From Diabrotica undecimpunctata (Eukaryota; Arthropoda; Insecta; Coleoptera; Chrysomelidae): a stretch of 64,000 nt of DNA. The stretch's first letter is position 1, and each line of letters starts with the position of its first letter. Position numbers and translations under genes: made by a program. Below are positions 1 through 13,000 of the stretch, piece by piece. Where the stretch lies: positions 20,920,741 to 20,984,740 of the forward strand of contig NC_092805.1 in the NCBI RefSeq assembly GCF_040954645.1, given 5' to 3'. The notes beneath the pieces were generated by a model that worked only from the letters and a program-made list of their open reading frames with translations, searched no databases and was not told the DNA's origin.

Positions 1-195
1 AATACACCCTTGACGGACCCCACGGCGAATCTGGATATCCTCGGTTAGTTCATTTTCAACTTTCACTTTTGCTGTTTGATTACAATAGAGGTTGCATATG
101 ATTCTAATGTCTCTACTGTCTATGTTTTTATTTAATAAAATTTATTTAAGCCGATTATGCTGCATGCTTCTCAAAATCAATGAAACAGGTATATA
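1..195 (-). mobile_element. LINE reverse transcriptase fragment, cut by the window edge
   Basis: On the minus strand, bases 1 to about 130 translate to a non-LTR reverse transcriptase block. It contains NIDSRDIRIICNLY, then RRGVRQGCI, the conserved (R)GVRQG(C) motif just before the catalytic YADD region. Upstream, a CFIDFEK stretch corresponds to the FxDxxKAFD block but is frameshifted, so this is a dead copy. The (CTT)n tract that follows on the plus strand lies at its 5' side. The plus-strand start of the window (bases 1-43) mimics an exon with a splice donor but is only the reverse of this RT. Confidence 0.75.
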
Positions 196-196
196 C

Positions 197-253
197 TTCC
201 TTCCTTTCTTCTTCTTCTTCTTCTTCTTCTTCTTCTTCTTCTTCTTTCTTCTT
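197..253. repeat. (CTT)n microsatellite
   Basis: About 55 bp of almost uninterrupted CTT/TTC triplets. Similar trinucleotide tracts end several LINE copies in the window. Confidence 0.9.
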
Positions 254-361
254 CATATTGAGATATTACAAAATATTAATTTTATTTTTACATTATCTAA
301 ATTTAGTATAGTGGAATGGTGGAATTTCAAATGCCGCTTCATCTTGTTCAACTAACGGAAC

Positions 362-1348
362 TTACACTCAGAGGCGCAGAATCCAAAACGACTTTTCAAG
401 ACTCTTCCATTCTAAAAATGGACTGAGACAGGGAGATGGACTGTCGTGTCTCTTATTTAACCTTGCACTAGAAAAAGTAATTCGAGAGTGCCATATTAAT
501 ACGAATGGCACCATCTTTAATAAATCTGTACAAATGGTCGGATATGCAGATGACATAGACATTATTGCTAGGTCCACAGAATCTCTAATCGAAGCATTTA
601 GATCACTAAGGGCGTCTGCACTGAGAATGGGATTAAAAATAAACGCACAGAAAACCAAGTATATGTATTGTACTAGATCAGGCAACCTAGACTATTAATT
701 GATGATCTGGAACTGGAAGGTGTGGACACCTTCGTCTACCTGGGCTCGCTGCTCAAAGACAACAATGTCAGCGAAGAAACTAAAAGAAGAATAGTGCTTG
801 CCAATAAGTGCTATTATGGCTTGAGAAAACATATGGCCCCAAAACTACACAGAAAAATAAAAGTTACCATATATAAAACACTAATAAGGCCAGTGTTAAC
901 ATATGGGTCTGAAACGTGGTCACTTACACAGAACGACCAAGAATTGCTTAAACGTTTCGAGAGAAAAAATTCTAAGGAAAATATATGGAGAAGTTCAAGA
1001 ACAGGGTTTGTGGCGTAGGCGCTACAACTTTGAGTTATACAGAAGTTTTGGGGAACCTGACGTTGTAAAATGTATTAAATTAACACGCCTTCAATGGATA
1101 GGACATGTAATTAGGCGAGATGAAGATGCAACGATCAGAAAAAATTTCGACTGAAGAGGACCAGTGGGAAGACGAGCCAGAGGAAGACCAAAACTTAGGT
1201 ATCAAGATAACATAGAGGATTATCTAAAATCCATCGGAGTTAAAGCATGGAGAAGAGTTGTCAGAAACAGGGGCGAATGGAAGATTGTTCTGAAGAAGGC
1301 TTTAGCTCATAACGAGCTGTAATGCCACTGATGATGATGATGATGATG
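362..1348 (+). mobile_element. LINE RT C-terminal half with (GAT)n 3' tail, decayed
   Basis: Plus-strand non-LTR retrotransposon remnant. It begins near the GLRQGDGLS block, then has the catalytic box GYADDIDII (about 540-567). A frame change follows, then TFVYLGSLLKDN and the C-terminal LIRPVLTYGSETW segment (to about 920). Further shifts lead to the LQWIGHVIRRDED and GRRARGRPKLRY tail blocks, and the reading frame ends at AHNEL (about 1320). A (GATGAT)n tail occupies 1329-1348. Stops and frameshifts break the ORF into at least four pieces. The same family supplies the copies at 8283-8455 and 8567-9280, which end in the same GAT repeat. Confidence 0.85.
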
Positions 1349-2433
1349 AAATTTAGTATAGTTTTGGTTGTTCCCTTCATTTTTTATTAATAGAAAAACT
1401 GTGGTTATGCTTATGTTAAAATGTTTTGCTGCCTCTGATATTGTCCAGTTATCTTTTAATTTGGTTACAATTCTTGTTTTATATATTGTTTAGTTAAGCC
1501 TTTTGTTTTATTCCTTAATAATAATAAAAATAATAACAGCACTATTTATGTAAAAACTATCATGCATAAATACCCTTTACAAAATGCAGGAATTCAAAAT
1601 AATATCAAAATTTAAACCTTAATAATTATTACAATTTATGAATTAACATATGTATTATTTGTCTGTCAAAATAAATATAATATAATTTCAGACCAATCAA
1701 ATACACTGCTCAAAATGATCAAATCTTATTAAGAGTCGTATCAGTTGTTTTTTGGAACCAGCTGTACATGAAATATGCATTTCCGTAATATCGGATACCG
1801 TATCCAATATTAGATGACTATTTTGTAAACTGTCTAATTTGGATTTTTTATTAACGTTTTATTATCACCTAAAGAATTATTTCAATCCTACCAGAAAATA
1901 ATACGTAGTTATACCAGCAAATTACTAAGAACAAAACAAAATTAGAATTATTTTTTGCGATAAGTAGCGGTTGAAAAAAATGTATCCAATATTAGATGAA
2001 CCTCCTCTACTACATGTGTGTCAAGCTTTTCGCGGCATTATTTTAAGAAAAGGAAAGGTTAAATAGATAAATAAATAAATAAAAAAAAATTATATTTTGA
2101 CGAGACACTTAATATTTCTAAACTTCCGAGTGGATGCAAAAGAACATCCTATCTCTTCTAATGCAACATTAAGGCAGTACCGTGGATTTGACATTCTGTC
2201 ATTTTTACCAAAAAGCTCGCGAAGACGAAAAAGCAGAGATAGATCTGAAGGACACTAACCACATTGCAAAAGGCAAACATTAATGTTTGTATTTTGAGAA
2301 CGATTTCCGAAGTGCAAATTAAAAAGAAAATTCAAAAAAATCAATAAATTTATTTTAAATTTCAATTGTGGCTTATTCCCAATAAAATAGTAATTAATCT
2401 AAATATAACTTTAAATTATTGTTATTCTTTCAG
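1349..2433. other. AT-rich intron, no gene seen
   Basis: No coding signal. A phrase TATCCAATATTAGATGA occurs at about 1800 and again at about 1982. The stretch 2281-2400 resembles sequence at about 24630/26335 and weakly at 59030-59110, suggesting an unclassified dispersed repeat. Confidence 0.5.
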
Positions 2434-2615
2434 CTTCATATTGGAAACAACAAATTGTCTTATATAGACAGCGACATCGTGGCCCGTTGGGACTCTTTGA
2501 CCGAATTAGACATTAGAGACAATCCATGGACTTGTGACTGTGAAAACCAATGGCTGATAGACGATTTAATGCCTATTTACATTAAACTCGATGAAAATGC
2601 CGCCAAGCAGGTTAT
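2434..2615 (+). CDS. LRR gene exon: last repeat and start of LRRCT cap
   Basis: Preceded by a pyrimidine tract and CAG (2431-2433) and followed by AT|GTAAGT. It encodes LHIGNNKLSYIDSD and LTELDIRDNPW, then CDCENQW. It starts in phase 0 and ends in phase 2. The split codon AT|G is completed by the exon at 4841, giving Met before CAAP. Confidence 0.9.
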
Positions 2616-5600
2616 GTAAGTAATTTTGTCTTTCTGTATAAAGTTCCATTTATATTTCTCTGTAATTGTGATTGAGGGTGAAACAGCTGGAATAAAGGTA
2701 AATGGAGTTCCCATTAACAACATTAGATATGCGGACGACACTGTGATCTTAGCCGAAAATATTGAAGATCTTCAGAGAGTGGTGACCAGAATAGCGGAGT
2801 ATGGAAAAGAGTATGGTCTAACAATGAATGTCAAGAAGACGAAATTTATGAGAATATCAAAAACTCAAAGAAATAACGAGAATCTCCTAATAAACTGAAC
2901 CAACGTCGAACAAGTGGACAAATATGCATATCTGGGAACAATGATTAACTCCACAAATCATTACATTCAGGAAATCAAAATCAGAATAGAAAAGGCTAGA
3001 GCAAATTTCAACAAAATGAGAAGAGTGCTATGTACAAGGGATTTAAAATTGGAACTAAGAGTTAGATTTGCGAGGTGCTATGTTTTTTCGACTTTATTTT
3101 ATGGAATGGAATCTTAGACCTTGAATGCGACATAAATGAAAAAACTGGAAAGATTTGAGCTGTGGGTGTATAAAAGAATTCTGAAAATATCGTGAACAGA
3201 ATACGTCACAAACAAAGAGGTTATGAGAAGTATGAATAAAGAAATAGAAAATTTTAAATATAATTAAAACAAAAAAATTGTAGTATCTCGGACATATTAC
3301 ACGTGAAGAGAAATACACCTTGCTCCAACTGATTATGCAGGGAAAGATCCAAGGAAAGAGAAGCATGGGGAGGCGTAGAATGTCATGGCTGCGCAACCTG
3401 AGAGAGTGGTACAGATGTACATCAAATGAACTTTTCAGAGCAGCCGTCTCAAAAGTCCGAATAGCTATGATGATTGCCGACCTCCGCCGCGAAGATGGCA
3501 CTTGAGGAAGAAGTAATTGTGATGGTACTCTCAGGTAACGAGCGATCCACAATTATTTTCATCAAAGCTATGTGAGCAAAAAAATACATACGTCTTGTTT
3601 TAATCTGAATTTGTATCATTGGTGTTTATAAATCAATTTTAATTAACATAGTAAAACATAAAAAAATCCGCCAAAACCTTTACAGGTTACACAGAACTAT
3701 AATAAAAAAAAATCAAAAAAATTAACAATAACATATAAAATCAAAGAAGATGCTATATATTTATGTCCACCACCAACATCTCTACATAACGTAACTCTTC
3801 TCATTGAGTCTATAACATTCTCTGGTCATCGCTCAGGACCCAAGGACCCATTTTATTCTTCTCTATTCTTTGTCTGAGATTTTCCAAATCCGGTACAGAA
3901 GTTTTAAAAATCGAATTTTTTAAATGTGGCCACAGAAAGAAATCGCAGGGAGTCAAATCACAGGATCGAAGGGGGAATATAATAGGCGTATTTAAACTTA
4001 TGACCCTATTGACGAAAAAGTCCATATTAAAATTCAAATTTTGCATGGTTGGATGGTTTTGCATGGTTTGCAACTGATTTATAAATGGAGTTAAAATTTC
4101 TTGACGGTATCTTTCAGCGTTTAGAATCACTACATCTGTATATTCTGAGAACTTGTGTACCCAGAAAGATAAATCTAACATTCGTCGATAAAAAAGGTTT
4201 TGCCTCATATACATCATTATTATTAAGATTGTTCAAGAACCAATTACAGAAGACTAGCCTTTGGGGATAGTAGTTTAGGATGATGTTATGGAAGGCTTGT
4301 AACGATACCGATGAAAATGAAAATCTTGCTTAAGAATGCGCTGGAAAGTTCCATATCAGAAATCATCCCATTAATCTAAATGCCGAATTGATGTACGTGG
4401 TTGATCTACAATAACTGTTCTGACCAGTTCGATGTTTTCTTCTGATCGTACTTTAGGCCTGCCTGCCCCTGGCTTGTGAATTACCCTTCATGTTTCTCTA
4501 TAAACATCTACAACACCACGAATAGTTCTGCAAAATACGTCATAATGAACCGCAACATTGGGAAATTCTTCAACAAAATCTTCAAAAGCTCCTCGGTTGG
4601 AGTAAACCCATTCACCGTTAATTCATTGGCCATTTCTAAAATACATTTCGAGCATAGATCGCTTTTGTTTATCAGTGAAAACCATTTTTAATAATAATTT
4701 TGTATGCAAAAAAATTAAAAGCACTAGTAAAGAAACCGATCCTATGTTGCTAGATTCATTGAAGCAAGAAGCAAATAGTTTAACTATGTATTACTTACAA
4801 AAAATATTAAACCTATTTATCAAACATTACAATGTTTTAGGTGTGCTGCTCCTATTGAGATGGAAAAGACTTCTTTCCATCACCTTCTAGTTCGTCAAAG
4901 CCAGATGAGATGTTTAGACACTTATGGACATAGACCAGAAAAGGACGGTCTTCTACTTGTAGGAGTCTTAACAGGTAAATTTGTTTTTTGTTTTAAAATT
5001 ATAATTTTTGGCATATATATCAGACAAACGGCGTTTAGATTTGAGGGTGATAACGTAATCGATCATTTTTTTAAATAAGAATAGAATTCATGTGCTGTTT
5101 TAGCCCATTTAAAAGAAATATTTAATTTTTAAATTAAATTAATTTCCACAACAAGAAGTATGTATTTATCTAAGTTATTAATACAAAATCCACTATTAGT
5201 AAAATTAAGAGAAACTTTAGAGAAACTGGACACTTGAAGCTGTACATTTAATACATGTTGCAACTGCTGGTCATCCACCAATAAATAATAATTTAAACCT
5301 TGATGTATTACGTATGGCGGATGATCGTTAAAGTAATTCAATGCAAAGTGAAGCTGATCCAAACTTTTCTAAAAGGTCTGTTTTACATGTACTAAAAAAA
5401 TACCATCCTTATGAAATTTATAATGTCCAGGAAATCAATTAGGATGATCCAGATTGCCGAATACAGTTCTGCGAAGGAATGCAAGATTTATGTAATCAAT
5501 ATCCACATTTTATTCATCAAATCCTTTTTACTTAGTAAGCAACCTTCTGTTTACATGGAACAGTGAGTCGGCAAAACAGTAATATTGGAGTGAAGAGGAT

Positions 5601-8396
5601 CTTTATTTGACTGAGGCACGCCGCGCCATTAGCACCATCAAAAAGTAAATGTATGAAAAGAATAGTCGAGGATATCATTATTATAGGCCCTGTTTCGTCA
5701 ATGAGCCTCCTGGGAAGCAAAGATATCTAATTTTTTACAAAATAAACTTGCAGAAATTTTTCCAAATGAAAATGATTGTAATTTACCAAAGGAAAACATA
5801 TATGGTTTCAGTAAGATGGCGCACCTTCTCGTTTTCCTGTCCGTAATTTTTTGAGTATATGTTTTCCTAGGAGATAGATTGGTAGACGAGGAATAATAGA
5901 TGGCCCCCAAGGTCTACAGATTTTACACCTCTTGATTTTTTCCTTCGGATTACTTAAAATCAAAAATTTACTACTATCGACCACAAAAATTATAACATTT
6001 TGAAAATATAATTAGATTGGAAATTCGTAATAGAACATCAGAAATGATCCACAATATTCAAGAAGATTGTCCTCGTCGGTTCAATTACTGCCAAGAGGCA
6101 GGTTGTTGACAATTTGAACATTTAATTTAAATGAAAAGTACTTTATATTTGTCAAATAAACATTTTTTTTGCTTTTTGACAGCAATAAAATGTATTTTCT
6201 TTTTAATAAATTATGCACATGCTTTTTTTGTGTAAATTAAATTAGTTCAAAAAGTAAGCAGTTGTTGGGCACCCTATATAAATAATTATGTTGTTTATAT
6301 CACAGAAAAAATAATTGAATACCCGTGCAAGTGAGCTAGCACACGATCCCATTCACATTTAAAAAAATTATCGATTACGTCACCACGCCCATATGACTAA
6401 CGTCACTATTATAATATATATACCAAAAAATTATAATTTAAAAATTATTAAATTATTAAGCCAAATATTATTGCATTGGAGCACAAATTAGTCAAACCTT
6501 TCGCGTTTGAATCGATATCAATCAATATAACTGATATTTCGGTGTAGTTCCCACCTTTTCAGTCGACTCGGGCTAATACAAATTCAAACTCGGAAGGTTG
6601 CGCTAACCAGTGACGTGGAAACTATTTTGGAGTCATTGGTTGAACCTTTCGAGTTTGAATTTGTATCAGCAAGAGTCGACTAAAGAGGTGGGGACTACAC
6701 CTCAATAACAGTAACACCGAAATGACTAATTTGTGCTCCAACGCCATAATATTTGGCTTTTAAATATAGATATGCTTGTGTGTGTATGTGTGTGTGTGTT
6801 TATACTTGTTAGTATATGTTATTGTGAACATGTATAAATAACAGAAGAATCAGTTCTTTGGATATTATAGTTCCTAAGTTTAAGTAATATTGAACATATT
6901 TATTTAACAAAAAATTGCAAATAGAATTCCTCTTCTACTTTCTTAAGACTTTCCAATAATTTATCAAATTCTCGTTTTGTTCCAAAGATAACGGTATGGA
7001 AGTGACCAAGAAAGCACCAGACGCATTACCAGAATCAGATGAACCACTCAAATTAATTTTATACCATGAGCAAGCAAGTGACGATGATTATGTTGAAATG
7101 AATGATATTTACGTTGAACGCACGAATGCCTATTTCAACTTACTCTGTGGATTTACTGTAGGTAAGAAGTCCAATTTTTTATTGTTACATTTAAAAGAAA
7201 TGTGATGTAAGAAGGATGATATTAATAATATAATTATAATGCGTTAGAGTATTACATATCACGTTGGAAGCATAATTTTGATTTTTGTATCAGGGATTTT
7301 TAAGGAAGATGTGTTTTACAAACTATAGAATCAGAAATAGATGTACTATATGTGAAAGGATACTTATGAGGCAAGATGTCTAAAATTTCAGCATTATTAA
7401 AACAACGTTTTATTCAATCAAGAATCTACAGTTTAAATATTATTTCTTTACATTACATTTTGTTCTGGAATGGTTATCTATTGGACTATCGAATCTTAAC
7501 AAAAAAAGAGTTTGTTCTTTGTTGACTTATTTGATAAAATTTGTATTGCTGTTTCGATAAATCTTCCTCTGATTCTGCTAATGCTATTAAGTGTCTAATA
7601 AATGGTGTTTCCATAACATAGCGAGTAAAACATTTTTGTTATCTATTTGATATTTAATTTATTTATAATACCTAAATAAGACCATTGAAAAGAAAGAGGA
7701 TTAAATAAAAGTCATGTAAAACAAAAATAAAGAAAGACAGAATTGTACAGAATCATGACAGACAAACAATCAGACAGAAAGCGCAAGAACTAAGAAAGAA
7801 AGGGATAAAGTGAAAGTAGGGTATGAGAAAATAATACTTCGATCATGAAATATGGAGCTGGGATGGCATAAAACAAACGTTGGTGGTAGAGACCAACACC
7901 AAAATCTAAGCACCCGCAGAAAAAAAGAAACAGATGGCGAAGAACAATGCGAAGAAAAAAATTACGAACTATGGAAATGAAATAAAACAACAGAGGAACA
8001 AAAAAAAATTAGAAGAAGGACAAGATACAGTTAGCAACATGGAATGTTAGAGGAACTTTTAATGAAGATGCGATAAAGGAACTAATAAAAATGAGACAAA
8101 GAAGTATAAAATCGACTTTGCAAGAGATAAAACAATTAGGGTCGGATATAACTGAAATAGAAGATATTGTGCTCTTTAAAAGTGGAGAAAAGACAGAACG
8201 ATCGAAACTGGTTTTATAGTAGCTAAATGTATCAAGGATAAAGTGATAACTTTTAATGATCACTTTTTAAGTCTCTGATAGCATGTTTTCGGCGAGGAAA
8301 ATCGGCCCAACAAACTGGCATCGCTTGGCAATTAACAGAAACGACTGGCGAAATAGATTGGGGAAGGTCGAGGCTCAACTAGGGCTGTAGCACCAC

Positions 8397-8451
<55 letters not shown>

Positions 8452-10006
8452 AGGACGAGTTTAATACGAATTAAAAGTAATAAAAGGGACTAGACTCTAA
8501 TCAATATTCATGCACCGTCAAAAGACAAGGACGACGAAATAAAGGATCTTTACCACAAACAGCTAAGATAATGCCATCAACACCCAACAATAGAGCCAGA
8601 AACATCGGCCACCAATTCACGGTTGATAATTCTACCTTTGAAGTGGTGGACAAATTCACATACTTAGGCTCCCTGATGACCAAGGAGAACGTCATGATGA
8701 AAGAAATCAAGCGAAGAATAGTCCTAGCAAACAAATGCTATTTTGGACTGAGTAGACATATGAGAAGCAGAAACTTAAGCCAAAAAACAAAAATAACCAT
8801 ATACAAAACCCTTATACAACCAGTGTTGACATATGGGTCGGAGACATGGACCATTTCCAAGGCAGATGAAAATCTCCTGCTTATATTTGAACGAATGATC
8901 CTGAGAAGAATATTTGGTGGCATCTGTGAAAATGGTGTTTGGAGAAGGAGGTACAACTACGAGATATATCACAGATATAAACATATATTTGGTGGTAAAG
9001 ATGTAGTATCCTTTATAAAAATAGGAAGACCAAGATGGGCAGGACATCTGACAAGATCACAGCAGAACAACCCTCCTAGAAGAATCCTTATGTCACAACC
9101 TGTGGTAAGTAGAAGTAGGGGTAGACCAAAACTCAGATGGAGGGATGGTGTAGATGAGGATGGTAGACAAATAGGCGCAGCAAACTGGCAACAGTTGACA
9201 ATGGATAGAACTGACTGGCGTAATAGACTTGGGAAGGTCGAGGCTCTTTTATAGGGCTGTAGCACCAATGATGATGATGATTACCACAAACAGCTAAATA
9301 ACGAACATAAACGCTTACCTAAACGACATGTGGAAGTAATAATGGGTTATTGTAATGCTAAAGTGGGAAAAGAACCTCTGTACACTGCAGTAAGTGGTGA
9401 CCACAGTAAACATGAAGTATCAAACGATAATGTTCAAAGACTTATTGGATGGATGCGATGGAGGAAAATATGGTGACCAGAAGCACACAACTAAAACGAA
9501 AAGAGATATCCAAAGGCTCATAGGTCTCCCCTGATGTAATGACAGTGAACAAGATAGATCATATTATGATTGAAAGAATGGCATAAATACAATTCAAAAG
9601 ATAAAAGTATAAGAGGTGCTAAAATCGGACCATTACCTCGTTAAAGTCACATGTGCGGAGAAGGCAGGAGAAAAAATGAAAAAAATAATAATAAAACAGA
9701 AAGTACAATATTAAAATACTTAAGGAAGAAGAGATAACAAATTAATATAAAGAATAAATAAAATTTTCCAACAAAGTGACTGACATTTACAAAAACAAAG
9801 TGACTGACATTTACAAATAGAGCAAGCAATAACAAATTCATTCTGTCGTAGGAGAAGCCAGCTAGAAAATAGTTAAGGGCGACTTCAAGAGAAGTATAAA
9901 TAAAGATTGGTTTGACGAAAAGTATCAGGCAATAGCAGAGAAAAAGAAGAAGACCAGACATCAATTATGAACAAATAATAGTGATTGTAATAAACAAGAA
10001 TATATA

Positions 10007-10070
<64 letters not shown>

Positions 10071-13000
10071 AATGCGAGGAAAACTTAAAGCTCTGTGTAG
10101 AAAGAAAAAGCGATATTATAATGAATTAAAATTATAAGAGATATGCAGCTTCATATGCAGCATCCACTTTAGCCAAAAAATCACCAAATTTCTAGTGAGT
10201 GAGTGCTCGATTGCCTCTTTTGATAATGTCTGTTATTTTAACAGCAACTTTCATTGCAACTGTTTGACGTAAGGATTTGCCACATAAGGCCTCTTGGTGA
10301 ACAATGCAGTGAATAACAGGAAAGATGATATTATTTTGTTTAAAGAGTCAAGTAAACGCAGTTTTACTTTCTACCATTACTTTGGCTTTATCGATTACAA
10401 TGCAGGAACATTTATCGAACCCTCCTTAGTCAGATACGGCTTCTTGTCCGCATCGAAAATGTCAGTTCCCATGTTTGTTCCATGTAATGGAACTAACCTA
10501 ATACGTCTCCTGCTACAGTGAAGTCGTCTTAAATATTTCGAACACCAGTTACAAGTTAACTAATATCCAATTGGTCAGTACTTTCGTCCAGACACAAAAA
10601 AACGTGCATTTTTAATTGAGACATACAACTTCTTAGAAACATATTCATTGTTATTGAGATACTGCAACTGTTTTGAACTTCTCGACAATTTTTGGTTCAT
10701 TAAAGTGTTCTGTCATTTTTATTGCACAATTGTTTAAAGAAGTCTATCACTAAATAGTTTTTTTGCTTTCGCAATTTCCATAGCTACTTCATATGAAGCC
10801 GCAAAACTACAATTTTGATCTCTATTTGACTTTTTAACTTTTTGAAAAAAATTGTTTGTTGTTTTAGTTTCTTCTTATATTCCGCAATTATGGTGGTCCC
10901 AGACTCGCCAGTATATTATGGAAACTTTTTTTCATGCAATGAAGTATAATGACGTTTTATATTATATTCTTTGGGAACTGATTAAACTTGCATACACACA
11001 AAGCATAGTTTACTATTATTGTTTGTGTTTAAATAGTCGGTTTCCCATCGGTCATTATACGCTTGGTGTTCGTCCGCTATTTTTTTTTGAAAAGACATCG
11101 TTATATCTTTATTTCAGACTAAATTAATTACAATGAGCAGTTTGACTTTATTACTGGTCACTTACCTCTCATAAAAACTAATCACATCTACAAATATCAA
11201 TAGATATCAAGAGTCTGAATACTCCAAATCCATTCGCATGATGACTACACCAACAAGTTGTTACTACCGACAAGCTATGCGTCAAAAAGGAGGGACGGTT
11301 TACATACAGCGTTGCCAGTTAAAGTAAAAATTCTTTAACTAGTGATATTTTTCTGCCTACTGTGTTTATTTTTTAATAACATAGATTTACATATATTCCG
11401 GATTTATGCGTTTATATTTTCTAAACGCAGAGTATCCATCCGCGGCCGCAAAAAATATAATCGTGGGCCGCATGCGGCCGCGAGCCTCACGATGGACCTA
11501 CCCTAGAAATAGGATAGCTAAATATTGAATAGCGTCTTTTAGATTTAGTCATTTTAATCTTATATTTAAATTAATTTTTGTACTCATATGGTTTTGGAAT
11601 TTTATCCAGTTGTTTTTTTATTACGTTGGTAGAGGTTTTTCCCATACCTATTAGATATGTGCTTCATATTACAGTGTACATAATAAATTTATAATAAATT
11701 ATTACTCTCACTGCTGTTCTTATTAGTTCTAAACTTTCAACCAGGATTTGTTGGCAATTATTAGATTGTCATCCTGTACCTTCAATTTTCTTCTTCTTTC
11801 TCTTTATAAGCAATTCTGCTTGGTCATTGGCGGATTAATAACTTTATGGGAGGTTGTCACTCCATCTTTTGCGCGGTCGTCTGATACATCTTCTGTCGAT
11901 TGGAAACTTATCTCTTGCTATTTTGACGACACAGGTCTCCTCCATTCTGCTTATGGGGTTATTCCATTCTTTTTTTCTATTTTGTGTCCATTCATTTATA
12001 CACTGTACATTTTCTTCTAATATCTTCACTTCTCTCTTGATTTCTCTGATGCCATCAATTTCTATTTTACATCTGGTTGTTACTTTGCTGACTACTATTG
12101 TTTTAGTTTTCTGAGATGAGATTGTCATATTAAATTCTTTTGCTCTAATGGTAAATCTGTGGACCAGTCTTTACATACTATCTTCATCTTGGGCTATCAA
12201 TATTGCGTCGTCTGCGTAACAGAGTATTTTTATTTCTTTGTTTCCTATTCTGTATCCTCTTTCTTTGTTAACACTTTTGATGATTTCATCCATGATCAAA
12301 TTGAAGAGCATGGGGCTCAATGAATCGCCTTGTCTTATTCCGCTGCCTATTTCTATAGGTTCTGTAAGTTGTCCATCTATTCTGACTTCCATTTTGTTGT
12401 TTTGGTAGATGTTTTCGATAGTTTTTATAATATTTAGGAGAACTTCTTTATTATCGATCTTCCACTACAAGATCTTCCACTACGAAAACCCTGTTATTCA
12501 TCTGCTAAACTTATCCTCTGATTTATCAGCACATGTAAAATTTTAGTTGTAAGTTTTAGTGTAGTATTTAACAAGTTTATACCTCTGTAGTTTTCTGGAT
12601 GTTTTTAATCTTATTTTTTTAATATTACAATTAGTTCGCTCGTTCTCCATTCTTCCGGTATTTCATTGTCTTTTATAATTTTATTAATTAATGTTGTTAA
12701 TTGTTCTATCATTGCTGTTCCACAATATTTCAGTAATTCGTTTGGTATCCCGTCTTTACCTGCTGCTTTTCTGTTCTTCGGGTTTTCAAGTTGAAGTTGA
12801 AGTTGAAGTATAGGCTTCAAGCTTCAACATAGGAAGCAATCATAAATTGGTATTGTGAAAAATCCGAATGAAAACACATATATGTGATAACAAAACACCA
12901 GAATACACCACAAAGATAAAAGTCGAAAGCTTACAGGATGACTCCACAAGATACCTATTCCAAAAAAGAATAACCGAAAAAAAGCAGAAACTTTCAATTG

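Larger units (their letters stand above)
8025..9990 (+). mobile_element. LINE endonuclease-domain fragment, host of two nested insertions
   Basis: Plus strand. Starts with LATWNVRGTFNED (an apurinic-endonuclease-type opening), then LQEIKQLGSDITEIEDIVL. It resumes at 8456-8566 with LINIHAPSKDKDDEIKDLYH and again at 9298 with EVIMGYCNAKVGKE (the GDFNAK block with Asp-Phe changed to Tyr-Cys). The three pieces are collinear and were one LINE before two 3'-end LINE fragments inserted. The remainder to about 9990 is decayed. Confidence 0.75.

Noticed and set aside
1..43. An apparent LRR-gene exon ending at a GTTAGT donor
   Set aside because: The reverse strand clearly encodes LINE RT (RRGVRQGCI), and the plus-strand phases do not fit the exon at 2434.
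92..355. 87-aa frame with a poly-Phe stretch
   Set aside because: Arises from the (CTT)n tract and the antisense of a LINE.
8397..8455. GAT repeat as a possible CRISPR-like or satellite array
   Set aside because: It is a simple trinucleotide tail of a LINE with no spacers. No CRISPR array exists in the window.
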